Position numbers and translations under genes: made by a program. From assembly GCF_001514215.1 (NCBI RefSeq), contig NZ_KQ948869.1:1-64000 (forward strand): DNA of 64,000 nt. The letters are read 5' to 3'. Positions 59,376 through 64,000 of the stretch are shown here, piece by piece. The DNA is from Streptomyces bungoensis (GTDB taxonomy: Bacteria; Actinomycetota; Actinomycetes; Streptomycetales; Streptomycetaceae). The notes beneath the pieces were generated by a model. That model had not been told where the DNA came from. It worked only from the letters and a program-made list of their open reading frames with translations, and did not search any database. Position 1 is the stretch's first letter; each line of letters begins with the position of its first letter.

Positions 59376-61049
59376 ATGACCCGTACCGCACCGTGGTGGC
59401 GCAGCGCCGTCATCTACCAGGTCTACATCCGCAGTTTCGCCGACGCGAACGGCGACGGCGTCGGCGACATCGCCGGCATCCGGTCCCGCCTGCCGTACCT
59501 GAAGTCGCTGGGCGTCGACGCCGTCTGGATCAACCCGTGGTACAAGTCGCCGATGGCCGACCACGGTTACGACGTGGCGGACTACCGCGCGATCGACCCG
59601 CTGTTCGGCACCGTGGCCGAGGCCGAGCAGCTCATCGAGGAGGCCCACCGGCACGGCATCCGCGTCATCCCCGACATCGTGCCCAACCACACCTCCGACC
59701 AGCACGCCTGGTTCCGGGCCGCGCTGGCCGCCGGCCCCGGCAGCCCGGAGCGCGAACGCTACGTCTTCCGGTCCGGCCGCGGACCCGGCGGAGCCGAACC
59801 GCCCAACGACTGGGTCTCCTGCTTCGGCGGCCCGGCGTGGACCCGGCTGCCCGACGGGGACTGGTACCTGCACCTGTTCGCGCCCCAGCAGCCCGACCTC
59901 AACTGGCAGCACCCGGAAGTCCGCGCGGAGTTCGAGTCGATCCTGCGCTTCTGGTTCAGCCGGGGCGTGGACGGCTTCCGCATCGACGTCGCCCACGGAC
60001 TCGTCAAGCACCCCGAACTGCCCGACCTGCCGCCCCGCCAGGAGCCGGCCGTCCTGGGCCCCCTCATCTCCCGGGAGAGCGCCGGCGACCGGCCCCGGAG
60101 CCACGTCGACCACCCCCACTGGGACCGCGACGAGGTCCACGACATCTACCGCGCCTGGCGCAGGGTCGCCGACGAGTTCCCGGGCGACCGGTCGTTCGTC
60201 GCCGAGGCCTGGGCCGACAGCCCCGAACGGCTCGCGGCCTACGTCCGCGAGGACGGCCTGCACACCGCGTTCAACTTCGACTTCCTGATGTCCGGCTGGG
60301 ACGCGAAGGAACTGCGCACGGTCATCGACGACTCGCTCGCGATGCTCGGCGCGGTGGGCGCGCCCGCCACCTGGGTGCTGTCCAACCACGACGTCATGCG
60401 CCACCCGAGCCGCTACGGCCGCCGCGCCACCAAGCGGTGGACCGCCAACGAGCCGTACCGCCCCGACGGCCCCGCCGACCTCGAACTGGGCACCCGGCGC
60501 GCCCGCGCCGCCGCCCTGCTCATGCTCGCCCTGCCCGGCGGCGCCTACGTCTACCAGGGCGAGGAACTGGGCCTGCCGGAGGTCGAGGACCTGCCCGAGG
60601 ACCTGCTCCAGGACCCCGTCTGGGAGCGGTCCGGACACACCGACCGGGGCCGCGACGGCTGCCGGGTGCCCCTGCCGTGGTCCGGCGGGACCGCCCCGTA
60701 CGGCTTCAGCCCGGACGGCGCCTCCGCCGCGCCGTGGCTGCCGCAGCCCGAGGCGTGGGGCGAGCTGAGCGTCGCGGCGCAGACCGCGGATCCCGCCTCG
60801 ATGCTGGAGCTCTACCGCGAAGCCCTGCGCCTGCGCCGCGAGCACCCGGCACTCGGCGACGGCACCCTCGCCTGGCTGGACACCGGCGAGTCGGTCCTGG
60901 CGTTCCGCCGCGACCCGGGCTTCGTCTGCGTGGTCAACCTGTCGCCCGAGCCCTGCCCGCTGCCCGCCCACACCTCGGTCCTGCTGTCGAGCGGCCCCCT
61001 CGCGGACGGCCTGCTCCCACCCGACCACGCGGTCTGGCTCGCGGTGTAG
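59376..61049 (+). CDS. GH13 alpha-glucosidase
   Basis: 557-residue cytoplasmic glycoside hydrolase of family 13 (alpha-glucosidase/oligo-1,6-glucosidase group). Conserved regions: VIPDIVPNH (region I), GFRIDVAHG with the catalytic Asp nucleophile (region II), FVAEAW with the general acid Glu (region III), and LSNHD (region IV). No signal peptide, so it acts on imported sugar. ATG at 59376, 30 bases after the MalG-like gene. Completes an operon importing and hydrolysing an alpha-glucoside such as maltose, trehalose or sucrose; the exact substrate is not resolved. Confidence 0.92.
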   Translation: MTRTAPWWRSAVIYQVYIRSFADANGDGVGDIAGIRSRLPYLKSLGVDAVWINPWYKSPMADHGYDVADYRAIDPLFGTVAEAEQLIEEAHRHGIRVIPDIVPNHTSDQHAWFRAALAAGPGSPERERYVFRSGRGPGGAEPPNDWVSCFGGPAWTRLPDGDWYLHLFAPQQPDLNWQHPEVRAEFESILRFWFSRGVDGFRIDVAHGLVKHPELPDLPPRQEPAVLGPLISRESAGDRPRSHVDHPHWDRDEVHDIYRAWRRVADEFPGDRSFVAEAWADSPERLAAYVREDGLHTAFNFDFLMSGWDAKELRTVIDDSLAMLGAVGAPATWVLSNHDVMRHPSRYGRRATKRWTANEPYRPDGPADLELGTRRARAAALLMLALPGGAYVYQGEELGLPEVEDLPEDLLQDPVWERSGHTDRGRDGCRVPLPWSGGTAPYGFSPDGASAAPWLPQPEAWGELSVAAQTADPASMLELYREALRLRREHPALGDGTLAWLDTGESVLAFRRDPGFVCVVNLSPEPCPLPAHTSVLLSSGPLADGLLPPDHAVWLAV

Positions 61050-61085
61050 GCGGCTTCGCCGCCGAGGGGCTCGGGCGGGCCCCTC
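61049..61085. terminator. Twin hairpins at the convergent gene ends
   Basis: GGCGGC-TTC-GCCGCC (61049-61063) begins at the last base of the glucosidase stop codon; GAGGGGC-N8-GCCCCTC (61064-61085) overlaps the stop codon of the SDR gene. Probably a two-way terminator. Confidence 0.7.
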
Positions 61086-62010
61086 AGCCGGCCGGCGCGG
61101 CGGGGGCGCGGAAGTAGTGGCCCGTGTCCAGGTCCTCGAGGAGACCGGGCCCGGCCGGCTCCCAGCCCAGCAGTTCGCGGGTCAGCGTGCTCGACGCGGG
61201 CGCGTCGAGGCCGATGACCGCGCTCAGCCAGCCGAAGTGCCCGCCCGCGGCCTCGGGGGCGATCGGGGCCACCGGCACGCCGAGGTGACGCCCGATCACC
61301 CCGGCGATGTCGCGGAGCGCGACGCCCTCCTCGGCGGCGCCGTGCAGCACCGACCCGGCCGGCGCCTTCTCCACCGCCAGGCGGAACAGCCGCGCGGCGT
61401 CGAGACGGTGGACGGCCGGCCACCGGTTGCCGCCGTCGCCCGCGTAACCGGAGACCCCCTTCTCGCGGGCGAGGGCGGTCAGCGACGCCATGAAACCGGG
61501 GTCCCCTTCGCCGTGGCACGTGGGGGAGAGGCGGACGACGCTGGAGCGCACCCCCTCCGAGGCGAGCGCCAGCACCGCCTGCGCGGTGGCCCCCCGGACG
61601 GAGAACGGCGAGCCGTCGATCGTGGGCATGTCGCGCTCGGACACCACCCGCCCGGGTGCCAGGCCGGCCAGGCCGGAGGCCAGGACGAAGGGGCGATCGC
61701 TGCCGGTGAGCGCGCCGCCGAGGGCGTCGACGGCACGGCGGTCGGCCTCGGCGGCGCCCCGGAAGTCGCCGCCGAAGGCACGCTCGTGCTGGAACGCCAG
61801 GTGGACCACACCGTCCGAGGCGGCGGCCGTCTCCCGCAGGACGCCGAGGTCGTCGACGGAGCCGCGGACGACCTCCACCCCGGCGCCGGTGAGCGCGGCG
61901 GCGGAGGCGTCGGAGCGGGCGAGCCCGACGACCTGGTGCCCCCCGTCGATGAGTTCGGGCACCAGGGCGGAGCCGATCCAGCCGGACGCGCCGGTCACGA
62001 AGATACGCAT
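61084..62010 (-). CDS. NAD(P)-dependent epimerase/dehydratase (extended SDR)
   Basis: 308-residue extended short-chain dehydrogenase. Rossmann motif VTGASGWIGSALVPELIDGG, then VVHLAFQHERAFGGDFRGAA, and GSPFSVRGATAQAVLALASE. The usual YxxxK pair is not evident (SVRGATAQ region), so it belongs to the atypical SDR group seen in Streptomyces next to TetR genes. ATG at 62010. Its promoter region carries two long palindromes shared with the divergent TetR gene. Confidence 0.85.
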   Translation of the reverse strand: MRIFVTGASGWIGSALVPELIDGGHQVVGLARSDASAAALTGAGVEVVRGSVDDLGVLRETAAASDGVVHLAFQHERAFGGDFRGAAEADRRAVDALGGALTGSDRPFVLASGLAGLAPGRVVSERDMPTIDGSPFSVRGATAQAVLALASEGVRSSVVRLSPTCHGEGDPGFMASLTALAREKGVSGYAGDGGNRWPAVHRLDAARLFRLAVEKAPAGSVLHGAAEEGVALRDIAGVIGRHLGVPVAPIAPEAAGGHFGWLSAVIGLDAPASSTLTRELLGWEPAGPGLLEDLDTGHYFRAPAAPAG

Positions 62011-62028
62011 GGGAGAACCCCAGACTCG

Positions 62029-62055
62029 TGTCGATGTCAGTCACTGACATCGACA
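62029..62055. promoter_or_regulatory. Perfect 27-base palindrome, TetR operator 1
   Basis: Arms TGTCGATGTCAGT and ACTGACATCGACA around a single central C (62042). It ends 19 bases from the SDR start codon. Predicted binding site for the TetR encoded at 62098. Confidence 0.75.
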
Positions 62056-62062
62056 GTAGCAC

Positions 62063-62085
62063 TCGATGTCAGTGACTGTCATCGA
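62063..62085. promoter_or_regulatory. Near-perfect palindrome, TetR operator 2
   Basis: Arms TCGATGTCAGT and ACTGTCATCGA around a central G; one mismatch pair. Thirteen bases before the TetR start codon, so autoregulation is expected. Confidence 0.7.
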
Positions 62086-62097
62086 TAGGATCCGGGC

Positions 62098-62664
62098 ATG
62101 AGCAGATGGCAGCCGAACGCGCGCGAGCGCCTGGCGGAGGCGGCGCTGGAGCTGTACGGCGAGCGCGGTTTCGAGCAGACCACCGTGGCCGGGATCGCCG
62201 GCCGCGCCGGGCTCACCGAGCGCACCTTCTTCCGGCACTACACCGACAAGCGCGAAGTCCTCTTCGCCGGTGCGCGGGACTTGGAGGAGCTGTTCGTCCG
62301 GGCGGTCGCCGGCGCTCCCGCGTCCGCCGCGCCGATCGACGCCCTGGCGGCGGGCCTCGAAGCGGTCGCGGAGGCGTTCGCCGGCCGGCGCGCCTTCGCG
62401 CGCCGGCGCCAGGCCGTGATCGCGGCGAACGCCGAACTCCAGGAGCGGGAACTGGTCAAGCTGGCCTCGCTGGCGGCCGCGCTCGCGGGCGCCCTGCGCG
62501 GACGCGGCGTCGGGGAGCCGGCCGCCAGCCTCACCGCCGAGGCGGGCGTCGCCGTCTTCAAGATCGGTTTCGAGCGCTGGATCGGGGCGGACGAGGAACG
62601 GGACATGGCGCCGCTGCTGCGGGAATCGCTGGCCGAGCTCAGGGCCGTGGCGGCCGGTGGCTGA
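62098..62664 (+). CDS. TetR-family repressor of the SDR gene
   Basis: 188-residue TetR protein. Helix-turn-helix RLAEAALELYGERGFEQTTV and AGIAGRAGLTERTFFRHYTD (about 12-52); the C-terminal domain (TetR_C-type) is Ala-rich and includes ELQERELVKLASLAAALAGA. ATG at 62098. Divergent from the SDR gene with two operator copies in between. Confidence 0.9.
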   Translation: MSRWQPNARERLAEAALELYGERGFEQTTVAGIAGRAGLTERTFFRHYTDKREVLFAGARDLEELFVRAVAGAPASAAPIDALAAGLEAVAEAFAGRRAFARRRQAVIAANAELQERELVKLASLAAALAGALRGRGVGEPAASLTAEAGVAVFKIGFERWIGADEERDMAPLLRESLAELRAVAAGG

Positions 62665-62736
62665 GCGGGGGAGTGCGGCTGAGGGCATGGGCCCATCCGG
62701 TGCCGGGCATCGCGCCCGGGCCGCGACGCCGGCCTG

Positions 62737-63207
62737 GTGATCATGGTGGACTGGGCGACACGGCCGGCGTCGGCCGCCGACGTCGAGGCGGTGGCCGAGT
62801 TGCGGGCCGTGGTGCTGCGGGCCGATCTGGAACGGCTCGGCCGCTACGACGAGCAGCGGGTGCGCCGGCGACTGCGCGACGGCTTCGACCCGGCGCACAC
62901 CCGGGTGATCGAGGTGGGCGGCGCGTTCGCCGGCTGCGTGGCCCTGCGGCCGGCCGGGGACGCCCACTGGCTCGAGCACTTCTACCTGTCCCCGCACCTG
63001 CACGGCGGCGGCATCGGCTCGGCCGTGCTGCGGGAGCTGCTCGACCGGTGCGACCGCGACGGCACCCGCGTCCGGCTGAACGTGCTGAGGGGCAGCGCGG
63101 CACGGCGCCTGTACGAGCGGCACGGCTTCACACCGGAGAAGGAGGACGCGGTGGACGTGTTCATGGTCCGCGAACCGGCCGGGGCGGCGCTCGGCAGCAG
63201 AGGCTGA
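62737..63207 (+). CDS. GNAT-family acetyltransferase
   Basis: 156-residue acyltransferase. Acetyl-CoA motif A region WLEHFYLSPHLHGGGIGSAV (Q/RxxGxG/A-like: HGGGIG), followed by LRELLDRCDRDGTRVRLNVL and the typical AARRLYERHGFTPE. GTG at 62737 (ATG at 62743 is equally possible). Substrate unknown. Between the TetR gene and Ku. Confidence 0.85.
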   Translation: MIMVDWATRPASAADVEAVAELRAVVLRADLERLGRYDEQRVRRRLRDGFDPAHTRVIEVGGAFAGCVALRPAGDAHWLEHFYLSPHLHGGGIGSAVLRELLDRCDRDGTRVRLNVLRGSAARRLYERHGFTPEKEDAVDVFMVREPAGAALGSRG

Positions 63208-63341
63208 GCCTCCCGGCTGCGTCCCGGTGCCCTGATCGCCCGCTTCGGCGCGCGAGGCGGAAGGGGCGGTGCCAACGTGGAGACGACGGGCACGGGCCCC
63301 GGCTGCCGCACATGCCGGGGCTGGACGGACGGAGCGCGGAC

Positions 63342-64000
63342 ATGGCGCGGGCGATCTGGACAGGTGTGATCACTTTCGGGCTCGTCACGGTGCCGGTCGG
63401 GCTCTACACGGCGACCGAGGACCACACCGTCCACTTCCACCAGCTCCAGCGCGGCACCGCGGACCGGGTCCGCAACAAGCGGGTGAACGAACGCACCGGC
63501 GAGGAAGTCGACACCGGCGACATCGTCAAGGGACTCGAGACCGGCGAGGGCGCGTACGTCGTGGTCGAACCCGACGAACTCGAGGCGATCGCACCGGGCC
63601 GCTCCAAGACCATCGAGATCAGCGACTTCGTCGACCTCGACCGGATCGAGCCGGTGTACTTCGACCGGACCTACTACATCGCCCCGCGCGGCAAGGAGTA
63701 CACCGAGGTCTACGAACTGCTGCGCGCGGCGCTCGCCGAGGCGAACCGGGCCGGGATCGCCACCTTCGTCATGCGGAACAAGCAGTACCTGACCGCCCTG
63801 CGCGCCGAGGACGACGTACTCGTGCTGCAGACCCTCCACTGGGCGGACGAAGTCCGCGATCCCGGCCGGGAGCTGCCCGAACTGCCGTCCGGCCGGGCCG
63901 GGCGCGGCAAGGAGCTCCAGATGGCGTTGCAGCTGATCGACGCGCTGAGCGGCGACTGGGAACCGGCCCGGTACCACGACACCTACCAGGAGAAGGTACG
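63342..64000 (+). CDS. ku: DNA end-binding protein Ku (3' end outside window)
   Basis: Bacterial Ku homodimer protein for non-homologous end joining with LigD. The frame reads ARAIWTGVITFGLVTVPVGL, then YTATEDHTVHFHQLQRGTAD, RVRNKRVNERTGEEVDTGDI and FDRTYYIAPRGKEYTEVYEL, all conserved in the Ku core. ATG at 63342; about 219 codons are present before the right edge, so the core is mostly complete and the basic C-terminal tail is missing. LigD may lie outside the window. Confidence 0.95.
   Translation, partial: MARAIWTGVITFGLVTVPVGLYTATEDHTVHFHQLQRGTADRVRNKRVNERTGEEVDTGDIVKGLETGEGAYVVVEPDELEAIAPGRSKTIEISDFVDLDRIEPVYFDRTYYIAPRGKEYTEVYELLRAALAEANRAGIATFVMRNKQYLTALRAEDDVLVLQTLHWADEVRDPGRELPELPSGRAGRGKELQMALQLIDALSGDWEPARYHDTYQEKV

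Overview
The window reads as a high-GC actinobacterial chromosome segment, almost certainly Streptomyces. Codon third positions are overwhelmingly G or C, GTG and TTG starts and ATGA overlaps are common, and several families are streptomycete hallmarks: a conservon (CvnABCD), SpoIIE-type PP2C phosphatases fused to PAS/GAF/HATPase domains, a BTAD (SARP) giant regulator, butyrolactone-receptor-like TetR proteins and a bacterial Ku. No rRNA, tRNA, CRISPR array, prophage or insertion sequence was seen. About 55 protein genes are supported, plus one decayed pseudogene and a set of operators, promoters and hairpins.

Layout, left to right. 1-2961 (-): conservon cvnABCD, running off the left edge, with a CvnB that is a tandem duplicate. 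3379-3876 (-): two small membrane proteins. 4012-8010 (-): a PotABCD-type polyamine ABC importer, divergent from a GntR regulator and a stand-alone Cache-domain protein (8112-9663, +). 9679-14192 (-): GAF-ANTAR protein, glutamate-cysteine-ligase family protein, PAS-GAF-SpoIIE phosphatase, followed by a plus-strand PAS/HATPase pseudogene (14369-14712). 14745-16231: NmrA-like reductase and TetR pair with two operators.

16235-21355 is the most striking block: acyl-CoA oxidase, butyrolactone-receptor-type TetR, cytochrome P450, second receptor-type TetR. Gene content and order match the avenolide (butenolide autoregulator) locus of S. avermitilis (aco, avaR1, cyp17, avaR2/3), and ARE-like palindromes sit between aco and the receptor gene. 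A class A beta-lactamase, a YihY/BrkB protein and a secreted hydrolase follow. 24925-29725 groups glpD, a TetR regulator, an alkyl-DHAP-synthase-like FAD enzyme and a diacylglycerol/lipid kinase, a plausible glycerol-3-phosphate or ether-lipid module.

29735-40973 is a run of small or general genes: MSMEG_6728-type protein, MpaB oxygenase, DUF1206 membrane protein, SRPBCC protein, ABC exporter, LCP cell-wall ligase, CAP-domain protein, TetR, SGNH lipase, PRC-barrel protein and two paralogous proteins of about 70 residues. 41181-43246 (-): GlxA-type regulator and an isolated GAPDH. 43381-47158: hypothetical protein and a large Cache-PAS-GAF-SpoIIE-HATPase sensor. 47359-53278: formaldehyde-dehydrogenase-like zinc enzyme, BBE-type flavin oxidase and its upstream SARP regulator. 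53347-54597: membrane SpoIIE phosphatase. 54756-61049: LacI regulator divergent from an alpha-glucoside ABC importer and a GH13 alpha-glucosidase. 61084-62664: SDR/TetR pair with two long palindromic operators. A GNAT acetyltransferase and the N-terminal part of Ku (63342 to the right edge) close the window.
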